A DNA stretch of 64,000 nt from Scilla litardierei (Eukaryota > Streptophyta > Magnoliopsida > Asparagales > Asparagaceae), in assembly GCA_030789695.1 (NCBI GenBank), contig CM061142.1, positions 278,745,043-278,809,042 on the forward strand, read 5' to 3'. The notes below the pieces were generated by a model that saw only the letters and a program-made list of their open reading frames with translations, searched no databases and was not told where the DNA came from. Made by a program: the position numbers and the translations under genes. This document shows positions 45,464 through 57,100 of this stretch, piece by piece (position 1 is the first letter of the stretch; every line of letters begins with the position of its first letter).

Positions 45464-46488
45464 ATCTTATAATACAGACGAATGGATACTATACTCCAGA
45501 CGTCTGTCCATTATCGACTGACATTTCCAGTAACATATATTCTGAACCCAATCTGACGAGGCGTCTGAAGCTATGGACCCAGACGTCTACATAGTACCCC
45601 AGACGTCTGGAAAGCCTTCTTCAGTCGTCTGGAACTAGCTGTTTGACTGCATTAATTAACATATCAATCAATATCTCAGTCGACTGGTTAGTCTACTCCA
45701 GTCAACTGGTGACTAGGATTTATGTCTGTTAATAGCCTTTTACATCATTAAATCCGGGAGATCTTTGCTGGATTTTGGCACGATCCTAGAGCTTTATAAA
45801 TAGGGTTTGTTGGCATCTATTTCCGAACTCTTGGAACATTTAGAGATCAAATTCCTTACATTGAATAGCATTCAAAGCTTCAACAAGCCTTCAAGCTCAC
45901 AATTTTCTACACTTATCTCCCAACGCATTCAAAGGCATCCAAAGCTCATCTTCATCCTTGCTTTGATCCTCACTTTGAGACAAGTAGTAAGTGCTCATAA
46001 TCTCATCATTTAGAGCAAAACACACACACCTCTTTGACTCATACTATTAAGTCATTATTCAAGGGATGTATTTTGTAAATTGTTTCATATTGAATTGTAT
46101 CAAGTCTCTTCTCTTTAATTTGTTAAGATTACTCTCAATTTGTGAGAGAGGACCATTCCCAAGTTGTGGGAAGTGGTGATAAAGGGTGTATTGGTTTTAC
46201 ACTTGCCGGTTTTGGCAAGTGGGATATTAGTGGACACTAATCTCTAGTGGGATTTGCTAGTGGGTTGCTGGAATAGGATTCCATAGAGTCGAGAATTGAC
46301 TCAGCGAAAATCGGAACCATGGTACATAATTTGTTTGCGCTTGCAATTTCTGTGTTATTGTTATCATAATATCTATTCTGCACATATAGTTGCATTAGGG
46401 ATTTTAATTAGGCGTAAATTCTTTTTTATTATCATAAAACACTATTTACCACCCTCTAGTGTTTTCCCCTATAGTTTCAGGTCCTACA
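45464..46488 (+). mobile_element. Palindrome-bearing copia-type LTR fragment
   Basis: Truncated at its 5' side. Palindromes CCAGACGTCTGG-like (about 45495-45620) and CAGTCGACTGGT-like (45670-45710), TATA gctttataaataggg (45791-45805), leader hairpins (CACTTGCC-ggttt-TGGCAAGTG near 46200), ending ctagtgttttcccc ... cctaca. Layout matches the other Sirevirus-like LTRs but the sequence is a separate family. Confidence 0.6.
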
Positions 46489-46499
46489 ATAATTTCATA

Positions 46500-46900
46500 T
46501 GATGTTCTCTTTATTGCAATTCTTCATGGAGTAGACTTCATGTTGAACTAGAATTCTTAAACCATGCTGAAATTATGAAACTGCACATTTGACCAAGTTA
46601 GCCAGGCCAAACTGTACGAATTAGTCAACTCGGACTTGGGAGCTAGTGGACTAATTGGCTATTAGCGGACTAGCTCCAAGGCACTAGTCGACTAATGCCG
46701 ACTGCACAATTTTTAGAGAGCTGGTTAGTCGACTAGTTCAGTGTTTAGTTGACTAATGACTCCAATATGTCAATTTAGCCTTGTTTAACTTCGTTTTGAC
46801 CTGAAACACAATTAATACACATATTATTTGCCATGATACTTGTTTGGCATCATCAAAAACTAAGTATTAATCTAGTTAGTGGTTTCTAACTAGCCCAACA
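46500..46900 (-). mobile_element. Palindrome-bearing LTR 5' fragment on the - strand
   Basis: On the - strand it begins TGTTGGGCTAGTTAG at 46900 and includes ttgatgatgccaaaca, then palindromes such as CTAGTCGACTAACC (about 46715-46735) and relatives to 46640. No TATA, PBS or coding part remains. Confidence 0.5.
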
Positions 46901-48239
46901 AAAATAAGATGAGAGGAGAATGATGAAGAAAAGAGGAGGAGACGACAACTATGTGCAGGTAAAGAAAAAAGTTGTCCTAAAAAGGAATGGCAAACTAGAG
47001 AGTTTTGAACGGCAAAATTGTCAAAAAAAACGGGATGTGTGTGAAGCAATTTTGTATGCATGCATGGCAACTACCGTTTTTTAAAGCACGCATGCCCGCC
47101 TCTTTTGTCTTTTACCCAAAAAGCCCCTCGGTCAGCATCGGGTTCCTTTTTTTCGCGCTTCCACCCACGAGCGGACGAATCGAAGAAAACACACACACAC
47201 ACCACCCCTGCACGAATCTCAACGCACCCAATATGAACTGAATCAACGCTTTGGGGGGCGTGTGATGACAAAAAGCGGGCGCGTTTGGTCTCTCTCTTCA
47301 TTCCCAACAAGTCCATTATACGTAAATAGATTAAATAAACATCCACCATTTTTTATTTCTAAATTTAATCCATATATGTACTGTTCTCCATTATTCTAGT
47401 TTTGTTTTCCAATGAAATAAGAAAAATTGATGGCGAGGTTTGGACCGTGATTAAGGAAAGCGACCGTCTGCTAAACTGCAACCAGCAGTCTCAAAGGGCT
47501 GTCACATGAAATTTTTTTAAAAGAAAATTGGGTGACAACAAATTTGTATGCTTCCGCTGCTAGTGTATTCGTTCGCTCTACTGGGCATTTGTTGACGACG
47601 ACTGGCTTTCTTTTCTCGTTGTTGCGGTCTCTTTTCATGATGGAAGGGGGAGAAGACGGTGGCTGTTCGAGTGTCCAACTCGGGGTTGGTTATGTATGTT
47701 TTTCATTGTATCGGACAGCGAGAGATGGCCGACACACCCTCAAGTTGCATGGAAAATTTTGCCCCCACCCAATTTTGCCACCCCCCAGTTCTAGAATAGT
47801 GTTTTCGCCGGCACGAGAACAAACGGATTGGATTGGATGGAAATATGTTTCGAACGATTGGACCACAGATGAATCTTTGGGATGTCAAGCGGGGCTAGTG
47901 GACGAGGGGACTCGTGCTAGCTGCGTACATCACAGGCAATCGCGGCAACGAGATTATAATATTTACATTTTAACGTTTTAAAACTGGGAACTGATTTGCG
48001 AACGGATCTTTTTGCTCGGTTCACAGAGATTATTTAACTTTTCACTCCGTCCACTGTTCACATAGTGGATTTTCCCAAACGCATTTAAATAATTTTTGCT
48101 TAGCACATATCTGAGTTCACATCCCTCACTTCCCTTCTCTCAATTCACATTTAATTTTTGCTGAGCACATATACCTTAATTATACACTAATTTTCTTTTA
48201 AACCTAGAACTAATTGCTCATTACATAGAGCTAATTGCT
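46901..48239. other. Upstream intergenic sequence
   Basis: No gene supported. A + strand ORF at 47532-47981 lacks recognisable domains and is contradicted by no family resemblance; I leave it out. A short CA repeat lies at 47190-47202. Confidence 0.4.
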
Positions 48240-48257
48240 AATTACACGGACTGAGAC

Positions 48258-48612
48258 AGATGAGTGATAAGGAGGATGGCTGGGGGCTGGGGAGGGGGGC
48301 GGAGGGAGCAGAGGAGGCGATTGCCGAGGGGAGGAGCTGGGGGAGGCAGATGGGAAGGGGGCGGAAGGGGGGTAGGGGGCGGCCTAAGAGAGGTTGTGGA
48401 GGGGAGGGAAGGGCTGGGGAGGAAGGGAGGGGGCAGAAGAGTTTTTTCTGGAGTGGGGGGAGGGGTGAGCGAGGGGGAAGGAGGCGGCGACCGACGAGGT
48501 GTTGTGGAGGGGAGGAGGGGGCTAGAGAGGAGGAGGGAGGGGGTGGCTGAGCAAGGGAGGGGGAGGGGGAGGGGGAGCAGGGGAGGCGACGGGGAAGTGG
48601 GGGCGGCAGACA
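48258..48612. repeat. Purine-rich (G/A) tract of about 350 bp
   Basis: The + strand is almost entirely G and A with many runs of four or more G. Similar AT-rich phrases occur inverted on either side (cacatataccttaattatac at about 48167 and, reversed, near 48735-48755), hinting that the tract sits within a small transposon. Confidence 0.6.
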
Positions 48613-48856
48613 AAGGGACTGTCGGAGATTGATGTATGTGTGTAGAGTAGATTAATTAATTAAGGTAATTAGCTAACCGGCAAAATAGTGTGTGAATTAA
48701 GCAAATCTATTAGCAAATGTTCCAAATAAAAGAGTAGATTGAGGTATGTGTGCAAAGTAGATTTGAGTTTCTAGGAAAGCTGGGATTATATGTACAAAGT
48801 TATGTGTGCAATGAGAAAAAAGATAATTGACCTGAAACATTTTTCTCTTTTTTTTT

Positions 48857-48873
48857 GGGGGGGGGGGGGGGGG
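48857..48873 (+). repeat. Run of 17 G residues after a T run
   Basis: An uninterrupted G17 directly following a T run. Could form a quadruplex, or be inaccurate in length in the assembly. Confidence 0.8.
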
Positions 48874-49560
48874 TTAAAAGAATATTAGTAGTATTTTTAT
48901 AAAAATTGATCAAAAAAGGACGGTTAGCATGGTGTCACTTCCCTTCAAAATTCATCAAAATTAATATCCAACAATTTCTTCAAAATTCATCTGCAACAAT
49001 TTTTTCATCTAAGTAATACACTGCTATGTACCAGGCGGCGTGAAATTGCACATGTCCGCTTGCTCGTGTGAATGCGCTTGACCGGTAGTCACCAGTTGAA
49101 CGGAACATCTCAGCTCTAGACAGGTAGCATAACACCACACAGATTTGCCCTTCCACGAATTTAAATTTAAACTATGTATGCATAAATGCAAGTGGCCTAT
49201 TAGTCAGTAAGGGAAAAAAAATTATTGACGATTTTTGAAAAAAAAAAGAAAAAAGAAAAAAAAAGGGGATGTGCATGTAGAACTAGATAGGGCTTGCAAA
49301 CAATCCCACTCGCCTTCATGTACTCATGTGCTGGCACTCAACAAAGAAACAAAGGGAATAAAAAACCGAAAAAAGAATTGAAGTGCACCGGCAATTACAG
49401 GTCACAGAAAGCTGAATAATCCCCCCTAATCCAAACGATTAATAAACTAATTACGCGTCATCGTCCCTTAATCAAATGCCCATCAAATTAAGATGGTTTC
49501 GTTGGATCCATCCCAACGCCTCGCTTTTATTTTTCCACCTAACGCGAATAATTTTTAAAG
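48874..49560 (+). promoter_or_regulatory. Proximal promoter region of the FPP gene
   Basis: AT-rich, no ORF of note. A TATA-like aataatttttaaag lies at 49546-49560 just before a CT-rich initiator zone (cacacactctctcctcgc). The exact start site cannot be fixed from sequence. Confidence 0.4.
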
Positions 49561-49574
49561 CCCCCACACACTCT

Positions 49575-49815
49575 CTCCTCGCTTTCTCTCTCCAAGCTCC
49601 CAGCCCAACTAAAAACACATGAGAGAGAGGAGCAAGAGCTTGAAATAAAAGGAAGAAAATAAAGGAAAATAAGGAGAGAGAGAACAAAATTTCTCCGTTC
49701 ATCTCTAGCTTCACGTTACTAAAAATTTAAACTCATCTCAAATTCGATAGCAAATTCAACAAGCGCAAGAATTTCTCTCTCTTTCGCAAGCTTCTTCAGA
49801 TCTGCATTCCATCAG
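49575..49815 (+). other. 5'UTR exon of the FPP gene
   Basis: CT/GA-rich leader typical of plant first exons, ending in the donor atcag|gtatgc at 49815/49816. The 5' end is approximate. The 1265-bp intron 49816-51080 ends attttttcag. Non-coding first exons followed by a leader intron often raise expression in plants. Confidence 0.6.
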
Positions 49816-51080
49816 GTATGCTTCTCACTCGATCGATTTCCTTTTGTTGACGGAGATTTGGATCAGTGCTTTCAATGCTATTCTCTTGATCTCGTTTTCC
49901 ATGAGCATTCGCTGTTTGATTTAATGCTTCCAATAGCTGCAGTGGATTCTACGTTTAGTGAGCTTGACGCATAGAATCATTCAAGTTGTTGTTTTTGCGT
50001 TTGCTTGAAGTTTTTTGATTTGAAAGTATCTTGAGCTGATTAAAGAAATGAGAGTCAGCTTTTTTGCACAGTGGTTTCTTGAGTGGTACTCTTTCTTTTA
50101 GACGAGTAGTGGTACTTTTCTTTCGTTTGGGCCGGAACTGTCAATTTTTGTTTTTTTTATGTGAAGCTCGCAGCGTGTAATCAGTAAAAATTTTACCATG
50201 TGCAGCGACCCCACTCAATTTAAGGGAAATTTGCAACTGTTGTCTGCTGGGTCTCGCGCTGTCTGTTGCCCCTTCTTCAATGCTGGCAAAATTTTTGAGG
50301 TGGGTTTTTATTTTTATTTTCCTTTGAGATGGTTGTTGTGTCCTCTTTTGTGATAATGTTTTGGGCTTACTTGAAAGAGGAAGCAGTTCATGTGGCCTCA
50401 TTTATGTTCTCATAATTTCACCGTTGTTTGTTAGCTTTGCTTATTAGTTTTTTGTATCAATGAGTGTTTCTTCATTGTTAGTTTAATTTCCAAAGCTATA
50501 TTGTTCGATGATGAGTGGTTATCTTGCGTTTGGTTGCAATTGAAGATCGGCCAGCCGTTGAGGTTTGTTATGTGATTTTAGATATGAAATGATGTTGAGC
50601 TATACGTATCTGGTTAACTTCAATCTATATGCTAGTTGGCTTGTACCCATTTGATAATTTCTCCGTAATGTCTTTTCTTTTTGCTGGATTTTCTATGAAA
50701 CTGATGAGAATGCCAGTTTAATATGCTCCCTCTCGTAAATTTGCCTCTGCTAGTAAACATGATCATGTAGAATCTAAGTTTGGACATCCTCGTAACTCTG
50801 TCCATTGCTTTAGAAAAATATGTTAAACACCCAATTGTATTAATGCCAGTCGTGATTTTGAACAAGATTAGAAAGTCCAGGCAACTACTTCGATATTGAA
50901 ATGCTTCTGGTAGCATATCAAAGTTCCCTAATTTGGGGTGTTACAGACCATAATGCATGATTTCATACCATTAATTCCAATTTCTCAACCTTTTTAATTA
51001 CTTTGGATCGTCATTGTTGTCGGCAGCGTGCTGTTTTTTCAGTACTGTGATAAAGATTATACAGCGTTTGATTTTTTCAG
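49816..51080 (+). other. 5'UTR intron of the FPP gene
   Basis: T-rich, GT...AG ends. No gene or transposon recognised inside. Confidence 0.6.
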
Positions 51081-51102
51081 CCATTTGTAAGCCACATAGT
51101 GG

Positions 51103-54100
51103 ATGATGGATCGAAGAAGCTGGCCTTGGAAGAAGAAAAGTTCTGACAAAACAGTAACGGCAACGGATACCAATGATGCTCCTTTACCAAGTGCAGGGGA
51201 CACTAAAACAGATCAGGTTTGTGTCATCCTTTGCTTTGTTCCTTCTCTCTAGTTTTGATTCGTGCAAAGTAAATAATGAATTAATAGGAAAAGGTTGTTT
51301 GGTATCACATTTATTGGTAAATTATCTTCATCAAATTGCCGAACGTTTATTGTTTTTGTAATTTTTTTAAGGGAAATGCCCATAGGCTTACATCGTAGCC
51401 CCCACTAGGAGCGCCATAACGGGAAAAGAAAAACCTATAAATGAGAAAGAACCTATGCGCCCAAGCCTACTCAAACAGCCTTAACTTCTAAGGCTCTAAA
51501 CTTGAATCTGTGTGTGATGAATGTGGCTTGTGCATTTTTTAATTCAACATTCCTGTCACATATCATTGAGGGGCATGTTCCCATGACCTTCCATGAGGGA
51601 AGAAAATATCATGCTGCATGAGCTTACCTCAGTTGGCCTTGAACATTTATCAGTCTGTGAGGGGGTTTTTTTTGAATTATTTATGATTTGCTCAACTCTT
51701 CCTTTTTAGTAATGATGCAGTAGTTCTTCCAAACTATTGGTGGGAATGTAAAACTATGTGATTATATCTTTGCCACATTTTGGATGGGTGAGCCCAATGT
51801 CCCATCAATCAAATTTTCTTTGTATGTAAAATATTATCTTGCTTATATCAAATGGCTATATCTTGTTTGCTCTTTTTAAAAGTTATCAAGCAAGAAGTAC
51901 GGATGTCATCGTTCAGTTCTACAGTATCAAACCCTTTTTAACTTGTTCTTATGATACACAAAATAAAGGTATTGCTATGACACATGAACTAATGCATGCG
52001 TAGTCCATGAAAGAAATAAATTCAATCACTTAGTTTGGCGATCACTGTTACCTATAAATGAGAAAGAACCTATGCGCCCAAGCCTACTCGAACATCCTTA
52101 ACTTCTAAGGCTCTAAACTTGAATCTGTGTGTGATGAATGTGGCTTGTGCATTTTTTAATTCAACATTCCTGTCACATATCATTCAGGGGCATGTTCCCA
52201 TGACCTTCAATGAGGGAAGAAAATATCATGCTGCATGAGCTTACCTCAGTTGGCCTTGAACATCTATCAGTCTGTGAGGGGGTTTTTTTGAATTCTTTAT
52301 GATTTGCTCAACTCTTCCTTTTTAGTAATGATGCAGTAGTTCTTTCAAACTATTGGTGGGAATGTAAAACTATGTGATTATATCTTTGCCACATTTTGGA
52401 TGGGTGAGCCCAATGTCCCATCAATCAAATTTTCTTTGTATGCAAAATATTATCTTGCTTATATCAAATGGCTATATCTTGTTTGCTCTTTTTAAAAGTT
52501 ATCAAGCAAGAAATACGGATGTCATCTTTCAGTTCTACAGTATCAAACCTTTTTTAACTTGTTCTTATGATACATAAATTAAGGTATTTCTATGACACAT
52601 GAACTAATGCATGCGTAGTCCATGAAAGAAATAAATTCAATCACTTAGTTTGGCGATCACTGTTACTTTGTTACATTTCTAAGTTTCTATGCAATTAAAA
52701 CTGTGCATGGGTGCCTACTTCAGTCGTTCGCGGGCAACAAAAAAGAGAACTAGTTCTAGTTGATGGCATTTAACTGACATAACGATAAAAGTGTAGAAAA
52801 CATCCTATTTAAAGAATAACTATTCATAACACGTGCCCGCGGGCACGGTTCTTTTAAGATTTCCCCCGCAAAATCTTTGTTCCCCGAAAAAATATTTCCA
52901 CAGCCAAAATTTGGCACGGAACAACAAATTCGGCGTCGAATAACAAATTTGGCGTCAGCGCCTTTGGCACGGAACAACAAATTAGCGTAAAAAAATTTAG
53001 CGGCCGATGGCGCATTCCTCAGGGTATTTTTACGCCGATTTGTTGTTCTGCTAAATTGTTTTACGCGTGCCTTCGGCGCGGGCGCGGAACAACAAACATC
53101 AGGGTATTTTTACGCTAATTTGTTGTTCTGCTAAATTGTTTTACGCGCGCCTTCGATGCGGGCGCGGACGCGGAACAACAAACCTGAGGGGGTTTTACAC
53201 TAATTTGTTGTTCTGCTAAATTGTTTTACGCTAAATTTTTTATTTTGTTTAATTTAATGGATCATGCTTCTCTACAATATTTTTCAAGACACTTTTAATT
53301 TCAAAATTTAGATTTCCAAGGCACTTTTCCCCCAAAATTTAATCTCCACAATCTTTCCCAAGGCACTTCTAATTTCAAAGTTTATGTTCCCAAGGCACTT
53401 TCCACCACAAATTTAATCTTCACAATCTTTCCCAATACACTTTTAATTTCAAAGTTTTGGTTCCCAAGACACGGTTCATTTAAGATTTCCACTGCGAAAT
53501 CTTTGTTTCCCGAAAAATTATTTTCACAACCAAAATTTAACAGAACAATAAATTAGCGTAAAAATATTTAGCTGCACGGGCACCTTCGGCGCCGAACAAC
53601 AAATTCGACGTAGGCGCCTTCGGCGTCGAACAACAAATTTGGCACCCGCGCCTTTGGCGCGAAACAATAAATTAGCGTAAAAAAATTTAGCAGGCGCCTA
53701 CGGCGCTCAGGGTATTATTACGCTAATTTGTTGTTCTGCTAAATTATTTTACGCTAGATTTTTTAATTTAATGGATCATACTTCTCCATAATTTTTCCCA
53801 AGACACTTTTAATTTCAAAGTTTAGGTTCCCAATGCACTTTTTCCCCCAAATTTAATCTCCACAATCTTTCCCAAAGCACTTCTAATTTCAAAGTTTAGG
53901 TTCCCAAGGCACTCCCCCCAAATTTAATCTCCACAATCTTTCCCAAGACACTTCTAATTTCAAAGTTTTGGTTCCCAAGACACTTTTCCCACCAAAATTT
54001 TAGTTTTCCAACTAAAATTTTTCACAAATCCAATCTCAACCATTGACTTCCCATGATCAAATCCCAACCACTCTTTATCTTGTCCTAGTCAACCCTAGAA

Positions 54101-57100
54101 TTCAAAAAACGTTGTCAAATGTATAATAGATAACTAAAAATGAAAGATGACAAGAATCCTACATCATCTTATGCTTCATATTCAAAGGCGACAAATATAC
54201 TAAAATTGTAGCCAATGGACAAACTGAAATTGTTGAGTTTCAGTAATTTAGCCAACTTTCCACATGATGTGCCTCTTTGGCTGGTGGTTGTTCGGGATGA
54301 TTGAGATCACCCTTTTGGGCTCCTATGCCCTCTTGATATGCATATAAAAAAAGCAATCGTCATGCGAAATTCCAAAATCGTTGAACCAACGAACAAAACT
54401 AATTACTCTCTACAAAACTCGTAACACATCAATATATATATGAATGTAATACAAAATAAAATATAAACACACACTTAACACCAAGATTTATACAGGTTAC
54501 ATCCAATACTTGGTGTACGTTCAGTTGGAGAGGGCACTAATATTTTAATAATCTTGGATTACATGTTATGGTATTTGGTTTAAGGGAATAACCAAATACA
54601 TTAAGAAATCGGAGAAGAAAACAATAGGGAACAACTCTCAAACAATTTTCCCTTGACTCTCAGTTCGTCTTCTGTATTTTTATAGGTAGCAGCAAACTTG
54701 TACAGGAAATTCGGCACAAAAATCGCATCGAAACCCTAGCCAAAACAAGTTTTAAATATCGTTACAATCCTTAGCGGGTCTCGATGAACTCTATCAAATC
54801 CGGGTCAAAATTGGATTTCGACCCACTCCACCCACGCACATGTGCCCGCCTCAACTGTCGATAGTTGAATTGATGCATGATCAACTCTCGTGTCGTCACG
54901 TGGTAAAATCGCTATGGATGACGATTTGACTTATGCCCACCAACAGTAAGGCCCGTCTGAGCTGGATTGATGGTGTTAGTCGTTATGCCATAGGCCAAAT
55001 ATTTGGACCTTTACGTTATGTTATTATTTTCATTTATAGAATGGTTCTTTTAATGTTATTATTATATTGCTTGCATGTTTCATTGTAATAATGTTTGAAT
55101 AGCTGTTTAATGTTATTCTAAATATTCCTAGTCATTCACCACTAAAGGTATAATGATGAATTAAGACTAGTATGAGTTTGGTTGATAATTATGAGATAAT
55201 TATATGTATGATGATACAAATCAAACTTGTAGGTACTTGTTGGAGAACAAGGTACTGGATAGACTCGCTATAAGATCATTGCATAGATTAATGTCATAAA
55301 TGATCTCATAATAGTTATGTTATAGAATCCTTAGACATGATATTATCATAGTTTCCTACAAGAGTAACATCATGTTTTCACATAACCAAACGTTATCTTT
55401 AATAAGATAATCATAAATGTTATGATTGAACATGATGAGAATTATGCAGAGGAAAGTGAATGAACTAGATGAAATTTGTCCATATCTTATAAGAGAGTTA
55501 TCTAATGAGCCACTCGATAAGTAGGACTGAGAAATGCATGGTCGTGCTCGGATGAATTGATACATGATCAATGCCATTTGATTTTATCAGACTACTTAGT
55601 AATCGAGAAATTAAACGTTTGAACAATAAGTATGATGCTGTCTATGACTTATGTTCAAATAAGATATCGTGTGACAAAAGAATTATGACATGTTCTATTG
55701 GTTACGTTAATACCAGACTAATGATATTCATATTAATTGGATAGTCATAATGTCTTGCAAGAGATCACTTATAACTCGTGGGCTTATATGGGATTAAGCC
55801 TACTTCCAATTTGATATGAGCATATTGGGTCACACGTATAGAACTTAATGGATGTGATATGGTTTAAATGAGATTTCGAATTTAAAATTTGATTTGAAAT
55901 TCGAAATAAGGTGATATATCTTAACTGTCACATAATTTATCTTAACTGTCAGATAATATATCTTGTTAAGATATTATCCCTAAAATATCACTGCGTAACT
56001 GAAACACGTTAACCGCTCATCAGATTGAGTTAGGGTTAACGTGAGACTCTATATATATTATAAAGAGGATATTAAGAAGGCTGCACGATTAATCTATCTC
56101 TGCTGTTTTTGAGAAAAACAAAGAGCGAGCGAAAAACCCTAGTTGCAGATAAGGAGATAGCACCCTTATAATTCCATTCGTGACGTTCGTGTGTGGATAC
56201 TGGTAGATGGTGATCGTTCATTAAACATCACATGCCGTCTGATTCATTCGAACAGTCAACAAATGTTAGTAATCACGATCGAATCAATTGAAACACATGG
56301 ATCTTTGGTGGGGTTCTGTTCATTTTCTACTGCATATAAATTTCGTTGTTCTTAATGAAACCCAACAGATGGGACCTATTGGAAATTGTCAACAATCCTC
56401 AAAGATCGCATGTCTTCAGCTCAAAAGGTCAGTCTGATCTAACCCCGACATCAGTCGACAAGGATGACTTCCACGAGGTCGTCCGTTCAACAACATTGCT
56501 CAACAAGGACGACCACCATGAGGTCGGCTCCTTCAACAATATAGCTTTATATGGATGACCTGAGATCGACCCCGCGATTATATGACCTGAGCGCTCGTTC
56601 GCTTGGCAGGATCAGCCCACACGTTCATAGCGACACGATCTCAAACGGACGGGCTGCATCCTCTCCAAGCCATCGCCAGCGGATGTCATCTAATGCAAAT
56701 TCAACGTGCACCGAACAAACAACTTTTTCGGAGGGCACACTTACGGTAGGCATGTCGAACGAACAACTTTATCAAAGGGACGCATTTATGGCAGGCGGCG
56801 AGATCCCGATAATCTCGCTGACAGTTGATAAGTTGGTTGCAAAGGAGGATGTGGAGCTATCTGTCGTAGTGTAATCGTCCCCCAATTTTATATAACTTAC
56901 CAGATATCCCCATCATCAGGTATCTTTGAATCTCGGACACGATCTCAAACGGACGGGCTGCATCCTCTCCAAGCCATTGCCAGCGGATGTCATCTAATGC
57001 AAATTCAACGTGCACCGAACAAACAACTTTTTCGGAGGGCACACTTACGGTAGGCACGTCGAACGAACAACTTTATCAAAGGGACACATTTATGGCAGGC

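Noticed and set aside
47532..47981. 149-codon + strand ORF upstream of FPP
   Set aside because: No recognisable domain, no clear promoter or splice context, composition like surrounding intergenic DNA.
48242..48632. Proline-rich ORF on the - strand and glycine-rich ORFs on the + strand
   Set aside because: Open only because the DNA is a purine tract with few stop codons; no domain.
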